This document shows positions 46,746 through 57,015 of a DNA stretch of 64,000 nucleotides, one piece after another. Under the pieces are notes generated by a model. It had not been told where the DNA came from. It worked only from the letters and a program-made list of their open reading frames with translations, and searched no databases. The stretch spans positions 13,409,287 to 13,473,286 of the forward strand of contig CP136061.1 in assembly GCA_032622095.1 (NCBI GenBank), read 5' to 3'. Position 1 is the stretch's first letter. Every line of letters starts with the position of its first letter. A program made the position numbers and the translations under genes. This stretch comes from Siphonodentalium dalli (Eukaryota > Mollusca > Scaphopoda > Gadilida > Siphonodentaliidae).

Positions 46746-47499
46746 CACTGAGAAACAGTCGGGTCAATATGACGAACTCATGGTTAGTAACAAGCATTCG
46801 GAGTCACGTTGACTAACCCACACCTTTCAGCGACTCACGAAGACTAACTTTGGTGTTAGTAGAGTGACTAAGTTACACCGATAATGAATCTCAATACAAT
46901 ACTGCCTTAAATTGTACTTAATATTCATTACTAAATATTCAATTTCCATTGCACTGCGGTTCTATTGTATTCTAAGTGAACATAATAATGGCATATATAT
47001 CAGAACTTCCCATCACATCAAAGGCTACACTATTGTGATAAAATGTTCTTATTCCATGACACCACATACATCGCGGAAAACAGAACCAGTTAAACAGACC
47101 AATACCACGAACTATTGTTATACCTCTCAACAAACCAGTATTGAAATCTGTTTTAGAGAAAGTTTGTCGGTCTCTTATTCTGGATAATATATCTCTTGGT
47201 TGAGTATTGAAATTATTTCCTCACAATTTCCACCAAATATCGTGTTCACATTCCCAGTGAATCAGAAAAGTTAATCATTATATATGACTCAATCTTGGTA
47301 ATTTTGGATATGACAATTGTAGTCTAATGCCCAACTTAGTCGTTTTGACTAACCATTCCGTAGTCCTGACTAACATCAGCCTAGTCTCTGTGACTATCAG
47401 TCTACTTTGGTCATTATGTCTAAGCTAAGTTAGTCATCCTATGCACAAACAGTTGACTAATCTAAGTTATTCACATTGACTAATTAATTTTCTTCGGTG
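46746..47499. mobile_element. ~754-bp MITE rich in TTAGTC/GACTAA
   Basis: Ends are inverted: CACTGAGAAACAGTCGGGTC with AATATGACGAACT at left, and on the minus strand CACCGAAGAAAATTAATTAG with TCAATGTGAATAACTTAG at right. Both arms are studded with GACTAA or TTAGTC (about ten occurrences), spaced irregularly. ATA flanks both ends. No reading frame with a domain. Confidence 0.65.
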
Positions 47500-47759
47500 A
47501 TATACATGTACTTAAATAAATTGCATATTAGGATTGTTATATATAACTCATTTTATTTAATGGAATCCGTGGACTGCCCACTGCATGGTAACACAAATTC
47601 GTTTTTCTTGTTAAATTTTATTCAGATTAATATATGGACAGGTTATGGTATACTGCAAATAGAGCTAAATACATATGACAAATAGCAGAAAACATAATTT
47701 AGCCGCTGCAAATATATTACACAATCATGCATTAAAATATGTATAAAACAAGAGTTGCG

Positions 47760-48330
47760 AATCAAAGATGGCGCTCATCTAGTTTTATTTTGCCAGTCTG
47801 AGAATCGCTAAAATTGCGATAACAGTCATAACATTGCTAACAGATGGACAAACTATGGGTCATACATGTAAGTCAGGTAAAAATATCGAACAAACCTGCA
47901 TGGTTTTCGAACTCGATAGAGATATTGTTGCAACAAATGACAAACTAAGAGGCGTATGCCAGGGTAAACATATAGAACAAAGCTAGTTTTCGAACTCGAT
48001 CACGAAATTGTTAGCAATTATGAATGGAAACCATTGACGTGTGTTCGAGTTACTTCGCGATTGGTCGTGAAATTGCTAAAAATAGATAAACTAAGGACCG
48101 CAACTCTTGCTATAAACCTGGTTTTAAAGCTCGATTGAGATTTGTCACGTTGTGACAGATCCATTTACTAAATATGAATGGAAACGGTTGACGTTTGTTC
48201 GAGTTTTCGCTATAATGATCATCAACTAGCTCAAAACAGACAAACAAAGGGCCGTAACTCAGGTGAAAAAATGGAACAGACTTGATCGAGTTATTTGTGC
48301 GAGAGATCCATATACCAAATATAATATACA
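47760..48330. repeat. diverged tandem repeat, ~190-200 bp
   Basis: Phrases recur in order in about three units: ACAAACTA or ACAAACAAAGGGCCG, TAACTCAGGT, AACAAACCTG or AACAGACTTG, TTTTCGAACTCGAT, GAATGGAAACGGTTGACG, TGTGTTCGAGTT. Typical of core repeats of bivalve elements; ends not identified. Confidence 0.6.
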
Positions 48331-48348
48331 GTTATCGCCCGCGATTGA

Positions 48349-48460
48349 GTGAGACACGGGGATTTGCCGCCCGCTCGAGACCTGGAATGTCACAAGAGGG
48401 CCGCCAGGCCCGAGGGTGACAGTCCAGGTAGAGAGCGGGCGACAAATCATCGTGTCTCAC
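48349..48460. repeat. GC-rich foldback, ~50-bp arms
   Basis: GTGAGACACGGGGATTTGCC with GCCCGCTCGAGACCTGG (48349 on) pairs with CCAGGTAGAGAGCGGGC and GACAAATCATCGTGTCTCAC (to 48460). The centre has GGGCCGCCAGGCCC. Distinctly GC-rich against AT-rich flanks. Confidence 0.85.
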
Positions 48461-48475
48461 GAAAACAAGGGTGAC

Positions 48476-50366
48476 AACTCTTTTGTTATCTGACAAAGGA
48501 GTACACACGGTCCTCCGTAATAACAGGCATAAATGCGCGCATATAATCTTTAATCCAGTTCGAAAAGTTAATTTTATGTTGGCATCCTCGCTATTTAGAA
48601 AATAAAATATTCATAATCTGGATCAATTAACAAATCCATCATTTGCGCAGCTATTCTCCGGTCAGTTTTCTGGTCGCATGGTGGAAATCGGTTCATGGAA
48701 AGAGGAGTAAAGCAATTTCTAAGTTGAGTAGCCATCCAGCGAAATGTTCGGTTTCGTTTCAAATGAGCGTAAAGACGCAGGCAGACGTGTTAATATCCAG
48801 AACGCTAAAAAGTGAAACTAACACATTGTAGCGGTGCAAAACAGAAATTGACATATGTTACAGATTGTTACGCAACATAAGGGTATTCTTCTGAAGTATG
48901 AGGAGTGCATTGTCGAAAAGAAATAGTCAATTGATAAACAGTAAAGAGTGGCTATTTGATCTTTAGAGCTTAAACATATTTGTAACGTATGTGCATCGTA
49001 TGTGCAATTGTCTGCAGTACATACATGTTCCAACTGCATAATAAGGTTTATCTATTTGTCCCACGGTATTTATTAGTGATATAAAAAGGTCCAATAGGAA
49101 CATTTCACATTATACCGGATGTGTGTCCATGATAACACCATTTATACATAGCGTGCTTTAATTGCAAATAAAAAACACACACTTATGCAAATTTGCAAAC
49201 ACCACCGTTCGCGGTTGTTATGAAACAATGGGGTTTATAAAAACAGTGTTTTATGACAAAACTGGTTTTCGATCGAGATGCTTTTGTGAAAGCACTGTGG
49301 AGGATCTTTTCCTCGAAAACCCATAATAGGAAACACCGAACTATCAGATGTGATTTTTAGAGACCATTTTACTAGGACATTTGAGCGCATGCATGGATGA
49401 CATAAAAATATCGAATATATTGTTGAAAAATTCGTGAACGTTTTTGAGCGTGTGTCTGGTATAGCTATAATGGTGGGTGTTGTAGGTAGTTTTTAGATTC
49501 ATTACTGGGGGGGGGGGGTATATATATTTGTGGGGGTGGGCATGCTGGCGTTGGGTTCCACCAATTACCAACATATATTTTCAAGAAAGAGTATTTGAAT
49601 GTACTTTAGTATATTGAAATTATAAACTACCAAGATTGTGGTATTCGTATTCAACTTAGCCATATGCGAGAATGTTTTCGTGGAACAGGCAGGAATCGTA
49701 AGCCCATGCCTGGGTTGGGGTAATCGTAATCAGTAATTGTAATCAAAGTAATCGATTACAAAATTTGGAGAAACAATTATAAATTATTTGCATGTTCTGT
49801 TATATTCAATACCCAACACAATGAAGATAACATTATGAGTTATTTGATGATCATCTGTTGTTAATTCTGAGGATTATATGAGGCTTAACTCCATGAGTGC
49901 AGTAATGACAAATTAGCTGATTAGGTCTACCGAAGTAAATCACACCTGCTGTGTTCAGTTAATTAGACCTATTGTACCAGAGTGACTTCACATCCATTGT
50001 CTGCAGCAGTCCCAATTTAATTTAATCCTAATTGGAGTTGGCTAGCCTATTTATTCATATTAGAGCATTTCATTGTCTGTATCACAAGTTTGTTGCCATT
50101 CATGCTGAAACTTCCGGTTTACGATGTGAAAAAACGGAAAAATTTGGCAGTCAAAACATCACACAAATATGAAATACTGAAAGATCTAGACGAAGACAAG
50201 TATTCGTAATCTTCCAATATGAACCACCTGCATATATTTGATAGACCGTAAAACTTTAAAAACCCAATAAACCTGTAAAATTATCGATTAACTGATTCAA
50301 CTGTTGTTATACCACGAAGATAGGGAAGTTGTTTTTGAACTGAACTGAATTTCTTTCAAAATAATT
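48476..50366. other. no gene; G-run and low-complexity
   Basis: A G-run (49506-49518) with an adjoining (TA) tract, and (GTAATC)-type words near 49720-49760. The last part, up to 50366, may be the 5' untranslated region of the LINE that follows. Confidence 0.4.
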
Positions 50367-51170
50367 ATGCCTTCCAGTAGAAGAACGTGATCCAGTGCGC
50401 TAAAGCCAGATCCCACTCCAAGTGAGTCTGAACTACGAAAGACTATCACACAAGCTCTATTAAAGGATGACAACATTCTAAAAATCCTCCTCCAAAATTT
50501 GGCAGATAAAATTGTCAGTGAAATAATTTCCAACGAGACCACCAAGTGCACCATTGTAAAAGCTCTAATAGGAAATGAACAGTTTGCAAAATCTGTGAGC
50601 GAATCAGTAAATCAATCCACTGATAATTCAATTGTGGAAAGGATTGACAAAGTAGAGAAAGAATTGAGCAAAATCAAGGAGGAGAATGCAAAACTAAAAC
50701 TTGAAATGAACAATCTTGAGCAATACAGTAGACGTAACTGCCTTCTGATTCATGGTGTACCAGAGGAAAAGGATGAAAACACTAATGAGAAAGCTTTGAA
50801 TATATTTAAAAAAGCGCTTAATGTGGAAACGGACAAAAATGACATAGGCCGCTCTCATCGCCTTGGAACGTTTGACAAAAAAAAAAGTAAACAAAGACCT
50901 AGACCGATAATTGTCAGATTAACAGGACATGATCAGAAACATGAACTCTTCATGGCGAAACGTGCTTTAAAAAACTGTAAGCTATTCGGGAATGACACTA
51001 AACTTGTTATAACAGAAAGCCTGACGGCGAAAAACATGGAGCTTCTCAAGGAAGTCCACAAACATCCAAATGTTAAAAACTCTTGGACAATGGACGGCAA
51101 GATTATTGCATTAACACACGAGGACACAAAGTCACTCATTCTGAAACTCAGTGAACTCGAGAAACTCTGA
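50367..51170 (+). CDS. LINE ORF1 protein (coiled coil plus RNA-binding domain), one premature stop
   Basis: The ATG at 50367 opens a frame MPSSRRT, then TGA at 50388-50390, then continues uninterrupted to the stop at 51168-51170; 267 codons in all. The TGA is one C-to-T change from CGA and sits after ACG, so CpG decay is a simple explanation. The ATG-less frame after the stop has a Glu/Lys-rich coiled coil (IDKVEKELSKIKEENAKLKL) leading into NLEQYSRRNCLLIHGVPEE, the conserved start of the RRM-type domain in ORF1 proteins of L1- and CR1-like elements, with GRSHRLG and RPRPIIVRL further on. Such proteins bind the element RNA as multimers. It precedes a LINE ORF2 on the same strand, 2 kb downstream. 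Confidence 0.85.
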
Positions 51171-53198
51171 GGTCAAGGATAACCAACATGCAACCATGTG
51201 TCTTCTTGCATGTTCCTGCATGTTCTTGCATGATCTTGTTTGTTCCCATGTATATATGTTTGTTTGTCATTGTATGTTTGTCTACATTGGTGTGCTACAT
51301 GTATATATAACAAAATATTACTGCTATCTATTGCTACTTCTGCATGTACTCTTATCGCATGAATAGAAAATAAATCATGTGACTATACATGAACCCCTAT
51401 CCTTATAAAATGCTGAATCATACTCTCTATCTGTAAGTAGTATACATTATGTATACTTTTATGTAGCTTGCATGCTCTTCATTTCTTCAATATAGATAAG
51501 TCATAAAACACGAGTGACTTATTGCTCACTCAGTCAGTCTTTCATCAGCAGAACTAACTGTATATCAGGTCATCTTTTCACATGAATATGGTATTTAATT
51601 CATATGAGTCGTATAAAGATATATTGTATATCAGAAACATTGTAAATAATTGTAATAACTATGCCCTCAACAACACCACGAAGAATAGATTAACACAGTG
51701 CATGAAATACATTACAATTGCATGAACCCAATGATGATGTTATGATATTATATATGTTGCCTTGCATGATAATTATCTATACTATCTTTATGCCATGTTA
51801 CACCTTTATGATTATTTGTTTATAAATGTATGTGTAGTCCGGAATAACTAGTAAAACATTTCTGCATGACACTAAGATGACAGGTTATAACATTTGATTT
51901 GCATGAACATTAATTATCGATGAATGCATAACCATTACCTATTTGTCTGTCTTATCTATTTGTCTGCATGCTTTATTATACCTGACACATGACTGCATGA
52001 ATCCAAGAACGTCGTCTAATCATTCTCAATACTGATCTACCTAGTATGTACCTAGAACACTTCCAGAACATCATCTGGTAGTGCCCTTCGATACATACTG
52101 GGTATATTAAGTCTTGCATAAAAAATAGGTATAAAAACTTTTTAATTAAACTTAGAAATCTAAAACCTGATTAATTAAACTTAGAAAATCACTCGTCGCT
52201 GCTTCCTGTAAAGCTGCTTCGAATCTGTAGAACAATTTAACTAAATGATTAATTTGAATCATTAAAAACAGTGCAATACATGTACAAACTTGTACCACTG
52301 TATTGTCTACCACCCTTACATGTAACTCAGATGATAAAGACACTTAATGAATAATATAAAAACGAATCATGATCAGGATCTAACCTGACCCAGAGATTAT
52401 ATAACCCATTATATAAAATGATATAGCCTTCACATTCTACCACTGTAATATAAATAGAATAACCAGGATCAAGATTGACCCTAAAGTTTTGTCTAACTCA
52501 GCTATTGACTATAGCCCAAGTATAAATATTCAAACAATTAAAAACTATGTTTACCATATTCTTAAATGGATAAATAGCCTATAGCTTTATAATCACAGTT
52601 GAAGATCACATTACGGTACCGGTACTATATTCCCATATAAAAAACTAAACCAATGTAATATCAACATTGCATAATGGTACCGCGGTTTTAACTACTGATA
52701 TATGACTCCAAGAACTCCATTTAACAAACAAAAAAATTCAGTATCTATTACCATATCTCCATTCAAGTATAATTTACATTCAAATCAATTTATCGTACAA
52801 AGATCAGGCCGTTACTGGCCCATAAATACAGTAATGCTCTAATTGATCGACTCCTTAGGCGCGGCCGAGTTGTGGGTGGCTTTTCGGGATTTGGTCGGGG
52901 ATGTGGCTTGTTGCCAATCATGGGAAAGCTCTCCCGAGAGCTTCCCGATGAGTGGTGGCGGGCCATGTTTTCGAGTGGGTCCTGAGGGGTTGCCCATGGG
53001 TCTGCTGTGTTGGGGGTCGAGTAATTAGAACATTACTGTAACAACAATACATTTATTGGTAAAGTGATTACATTGACTGCCAACCACTGATTTATGTTGG
53101 AAACCTCATCCAACTGCACCATCTCTTAAATTTCCTTTCTATTTTTCTCTATACCATACCCAAAGCCAACCCCACACCCCCACCCCACCAATAACTAA
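51171..53198. other. spacer between LINE ORF1 and ORF2
   Basis: No credible frame. 51200-52000 is dotted with TTGCATG/TGCATGAA words. 52843-53025 is a GC-rich patch (GGCGCGGCCGAG, GGTGGCGGGCCATG) unlike its surroundings, with a 61-codon frame of no recognised type. It could be LINE untranslated sequence, a promoter of the ORF2 copy, or inserted DNA. Confidence 0.4.
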
Positions 53199-53957
53199 AT
53201 GCCAATAAAGTATCCATGCTCAACCTGCAAGAAATCTATAAGAAACAACCAAGATGCTCTAGGATGTGACCTGTGTGATCAGTGGATTCATTTGAAATGC
53301 TCTAAGCTAAATAAAACTGATCTACGAAAACTTGATGAAGACAACACACCTTGGTTCTGCTACCACTGTATTCAAGAAGTCTTCCCCTTCAATCATATTG
53401 AAGAAGAAGCTCTCTTCAAGCTAGCAATATATGACATGAAACAAAATGTCAATCACTTAGATCTGCCAAACATGAAACAACTGCTAACAAACCCCTTTAC
53501 ATTAAACGATGATTTTCAAAATGAGTATGAATCAGAAGAAAATGCGAGTTTGTTAGACTACCCAAATTCCTCAAATTATCTATTATTAGAAGAATTCAAT
53601 GAAAAAATTAAACATATCGACAATAGTATAACAGCATCTATGATTCACTTTAATATGAGATCCATAACTAAGAACATAGATAAATTATCAACCTTCCTCA
53701 ACAATTGCAGACATAACTTTGACATTATAGGTGTTACTGAAACATGGTTATCTAATGACTCACCAATGAACCTCATGAAACTAAATGGATATAACTTGAT
53801 TGAAAGTCACAGAGAAAATAAAGGGGGAGGAGGAGTTGGAATTTATATAATTTCTTCACTAAAAACTAAGATCCGTACTGATTTGAACATCAACAATGAC
53901 TTTCTTGAAAGCATTTTCATTGAGCTGGAAAATGATAGAGGGAAAAAACAAATATAG
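53199..53957 (+). CDS. LINE ORF2 N-terminus: PHD finger and first half of AP-type endonuclease
   Basis: Residues 7-57 form a PHD-type C4HC3 zinc finger (C7, C10, C23, C26, H31, C34, C54, C57; CDLCDQWIHLKC in the middle). After an acidic linker, the endonuclease starts: IHFNMRS (150-155) and VTETWL (179-184), with the catalytic Asn and Glu positions present, then GGGGVGIYI. The ATG at 53199 follows a C-rich leader and fits the usual PHD-first arrangement of many CR1-like ORF2 proteins. The frame ends at a TAG at 53955 caused by a one-base loss (or two-base gain) near the A-run at 53942-53947. The rest continues in another frame. Confidence 0.88.
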   Translation: MPIKYPCSTCKKSIRNNQDALGCDLCDQWIHLKCSKLNKTDLRKLDEDNTPWFCYHCIQEVFPFNHIEEEALFKLAIYDMKQNVNHLDLPNMKQLLTNPFTLNDDFQNEYESEENASLLDYPNSSNYLLLEEFNEKIKHIDNSITASMIHFNMRSITKNIDKLSTFLNNCRHNFDIIGVTETWLSNDSPMNLMKLNGYNLIESHRENKGGGGVGIYIISSLKTKIRTDLNINNDFLESIFIELENDRGKKQI

Positions 53958-54800
53958 GCTGCATATATCGACCCCCAAATTCAGATCTTGAGAAATTCAT
54001 GGAGAAAATGGAGTCTACAATGTTGAAAATAACCAAAGAGAAGCGGGATTGTATCTTGTTGGGAGACTTTAATATTAATCTAGGATCTGATAATAATGTA
54101 GGTAAAGATTTCACCAATCTATTGAAATCTTTCATGTTCCTCCCAATGATAACTAAACCAACACGAATAACAGAGTTCAGTGCAACCCTAATAGACAACA
54201 TATTCACCAACTGTCACCATTCTTCCCCAAAATACTCAGGCATTTTTGTTGAAGATATATCTGATCACCTACCAATATTCCTTATAATAACTGGGCATGA
54301 AAATAAACACTGCTCAAATAAAGAGATGTACATCTACCAACGTGAATTTTCAAATCAGAACATTCAAAACTTCAACAATAAGATATCCTCTATGGACTGG
54401 GGCACTATTTTCAACAGTACCGACTGTAATTCATCCTATGAAACTTTCATTGATTATATGAGTGATGCATACAATCACAGCTTTCCAAAGCGTAGAAAGA
54501 AGATTAGGACTCATAACAACAATCCGTGGATAACAGCAGGAATAGTTAACTCAATCAAGAGAAAGAATAAATTGTATAGAAACTTCTTACAAAACAGATC
54601 TAAATATAACAATGAAAGATACAAAGCATATAAAAATAGATTAATCACTATAATAAGAATGGTGAAACGAAGCTATTACCATAACAAATTTGAGCGTTTC
54701 CAAGGAAACATGAAATCAACATGGGCAGTACTGAAAATAATCCTCAATAAGAACAAAAACAATACTAGAGGTCTGATTCCATCAAATCAGATATACTTCC
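53953..54800 (+). CDS. LINE ORF2 continuation: second half of endonuclease and linker to RT
   Basis: In the shifted frame, GCIYRPPNSDLEKF (53957 on) resumes the endonuclease. In the stretch from the ATG at 53999, GDFNIN (22-27) and ISDHLPI (87-93) supply the remaining catalytic motifs. PWITAGIVNSIKRKNKLYR and YKNRLITIIRMVKRSYY are the usual basic linker ahead of the polymerase. Family similarity stops near 54800 (after RGLIPSNQIYFHG); the last residues of the open frame, to 54931, look unrelated. ATG 53999 is not a real start. Confidence 0.85.
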
Positions 54801-55306
54801 ATGGTATCGGCATTTCAATGGATGTACTCTATATATCATATAGTTCGAACAAGCGTGGCAGTGTTTATGCCATTCTAATGTACCATGTTACTAACCGACT
54901 GACAGTGCGGTGCCCCAAGCCAAACGTTTAGATCGATTCGGTGGGGATATATTTTAGGGCCACTTACCACACCTCCCAAGGATGCCAACATTCTGTCCGA
55001 CAGTCACGAAATTTGGCTTGTCGGATACTATAATAAGGTAATGAGATATAATACTTAACTCATTCCATATTATATGGCAGTATTCGATCTATGAGATAAG
55101 GCTTCGATTATATTTGGTAGAGATAGGATGCCATCGTATTCTAGAGCAAAATATTATAAAGCATGTTGAGGGATTTTGAAAATTCTGTCAAGTTCGGATT
55201 CAGTATCTTTCAGTAGTTTCATTGGTGGAGGATACACCGCTCAGTTTGATAATTATAATATTGGCGTAGATTAAGATGCAAGCTGTTCCGAAAGTAAACC
55301 CATACT

Positions 55307-55309
<3 letters not shown>
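54801..55309. other. no gene recognised
   Basis: Sequence after the abrupt end of LINE homology. GCGTGGCAGTGTTTATGCC and GCCACTTACCACACC show no recognised family. Confidence 0.4.

Positions 55310-55341
<32 letters not shown>
55310..55341. repeat. (GA)n microsatellite
   Basis: About 16 uninterrupted GA dinucleotides. Confidence 0.97.
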
Positions 55342-55343
<2 letters not shown>

Positions 55344-55354
55344 TAAATAAAAAA

Positions 55355-55930
55355 CTGGATTAAATATCGGTTAAACTGCGATCGGTGGAATCTGCTAAAC
55401 TGTAATCGAGTATTTGCTGAACGCGATTTTGAACTTTTGAACAGGGGTGGATGTCCGTTAAAATGTTGATTGTGTTCCATCTCTGTACTTGGTTATGGCC
55501 CATCGATTGCAAGTCATTTGCATAACATATACCTGACTATCCTATAGTTAAAAATCGGTTAAGCTACTTTCGGGGGATCTGCTGAACAGTATCCGATGAA
55601 GTGCCGAACGTGATTTTAAACTGGGTGGAAGTCGGTGCAATAGTATTCCCTCCCTATATTTGGTTTTGGTCCATCGATTAAAAGTCATTTGTATTACCTA
55701 TACCCGACAATCGTCGTTAAAAATATGTTAATCTGCGTTCGGGGTAATCTGCTGAACTGTACGTAAAGTTCTGAATGGGATTTTGAACTGTGGTGGAGGT
55801 CGGTCAATTGTGATCCATCCCTGTACTTGGACCATCGATTACAAGTCATTTGCACAACCTATACTCTGCTGACTTCGTTAAATTGAGCTAAACTGCGTTT
55901 ACAAGAATCGACTGAACTGCAACAGCCGCA
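55355..55930. repeat. tandem repeat, ~175-185-bp period, about 3.3 units
   Basis: Recurring words: GGTTAAACTGCGATCGG / GGTTAAGCTACTTTCGG / GTTAATCTGCGTTCGG, ATCTGCTGAACTGTA, TGGTCCATCGATT, AAGTCATTTGCA, ACCTATAC. No end signatures seen. No gene. Confidence 0.75.
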
Positions 55931-56100
55931 TTGCTGAACAGGATATTTAACAGCTGGACGGGCATGGCGGATGGTCAAACGGTTCCGCAATATTGTATTG
56001 GGAAATAACATAATTATCGTTACAATTGAGTTAAACTGAACTCAGGTAATATCCTTGTATGTTGTAACCTGCTGCCAAATAGCTGATTCAGCATTTTAGG

Positions 56101-56449
56101 TGCATCCAGTCAGGTGTGTGCGCACTGAGGTTAGTGAAAAGGTCGCGTGACATGTATGGTGAAATAAACTGACAGGCATGGATGTACAAGATCTTATTTC
56201 AATTGCCAGAGACATTTTATTCGAATTGGAGTGGTGCTTGGTCACGGAACACGGCCAGAAAATTACACGTTCGATGGTGAATACGAAACCGTCACATTTA
56301 TTTTATATTAGGAGTGACATGTTCTGTTCATCCTTTTCACTCGATGATCTATTATGTGCATTGAATCGAGGCATTGTATCAGCTTCAATTTGTTCTGACA
56401 TGTTGTTCTTGTTTACAGCTGTATGGGACTGACACTCCTAGTAAAATAC
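56101..56449. other. no gene recognised
   Basis: An 84-codon frame (56178-56432) lacks a domain and a second copy; not supported as a gene. Confidence 0.4.
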
Positions 56450-56605
56450 CCTTCTGAGTTTTCCTTCTTGTATATGCATGTCCAATACACCCTGTATACA
56501 AAACTGAAATTCCTTCAGAGTTTTCCTTCTGGTCTCTGTATATGTATAACACTCCCAGATTAATGTTGAAATCCCATCTGAGCTTTCCTTCTGGTATATG
56601 TACTC
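56450..56605. repeat. ~62-bp tandem repeat, three units
   Basis: TTCTGAGTTTTCCTTCTTGT (56451), TTCAGAGTTTTCCTTCTGGT (56513) and ATCTGAGCTTTCCTTCTGGT (56575) mark the units. Confidence 0.75.
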
Positions 56606-56630
56606 ATGAACTGATTTTCCCTTTCATATA

Positions 56631-57015
56631 TCTAATATATATTTTGGGACTTCTGTCTGTTTGTCTGTCTGTTTGTCTGTTATCAATGGCCGGGAAAACT
56701 GCCAGACGGATTTCGACGAAATTTGATACCTGTGGGTGCTTTTGTCCGGGGAGTGTTTTGGATGGGTCAAATAGTGACCCCGACCTGACATTGACCTTCA
56801 AATGGTCAATTCAAGGTCAAATCAGGTAAAACGGACGGATTTCGAAGAACTTTGATACCTAGGGGTACTTTTGTCGAGAGTGTGTTTTGGACGGGTCGAA
56901 TCGTTACCCCGACCTGACATTGACCTTAAAAATGGTCAATTCAAGGTCAAATCGCGCCTTTCGACGGAAAGCAGAGGGGAAACAGCCCGGACGAAGTCGG
57001 GCCCACAAGCTAGTA
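56631..57015 (-). mobile_element. HINE/pearl-like element with complete ends
   Basis: TCTAATATATATTTTGGGAC, (TCTG)n with TTTG variants at 56652-56681, two cores 129 bp apart (GACGGATTTCGACGAAATTT at 56705, GACGGATTTCGAAGAACTTT at 56834; TGACATTGACCTT; GGTCAATTCAAGGTCAAATC), then the hairpin GCCCGGACGAAGTCGGGC and CACAAGCTAGTA. Reverse-complemented, the hairpin end matches 12283-12320. No coding; frames inside come from the cores. Confidence 0.85.

Larger units (their letters stand above)
50367..54800 (+). mobile_element. CR1/L2-like LINE, 5' part, truncated before the RT
   Basis: ORF1 (50367-51170) and the start of ORF2 (53199-54800) lie on one strand in the order expected of a two-ORF LINE. 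The spacer of 2 kb is unusually long, so an insertion or two independent fragments cannot be excluded. Homology stops near 54800, just before the reverse transcriptase would begin. The 3' end is absent, which is not the usual 5' truncation and implies later deletion or rearrangement. Confidence 0.5.

Noticed and set aside
52843-53028. 61-codon frame in the GC-rich patch as an exon
   Set aside because: No domain and no splice context; it lies in a probable LINE spacer.
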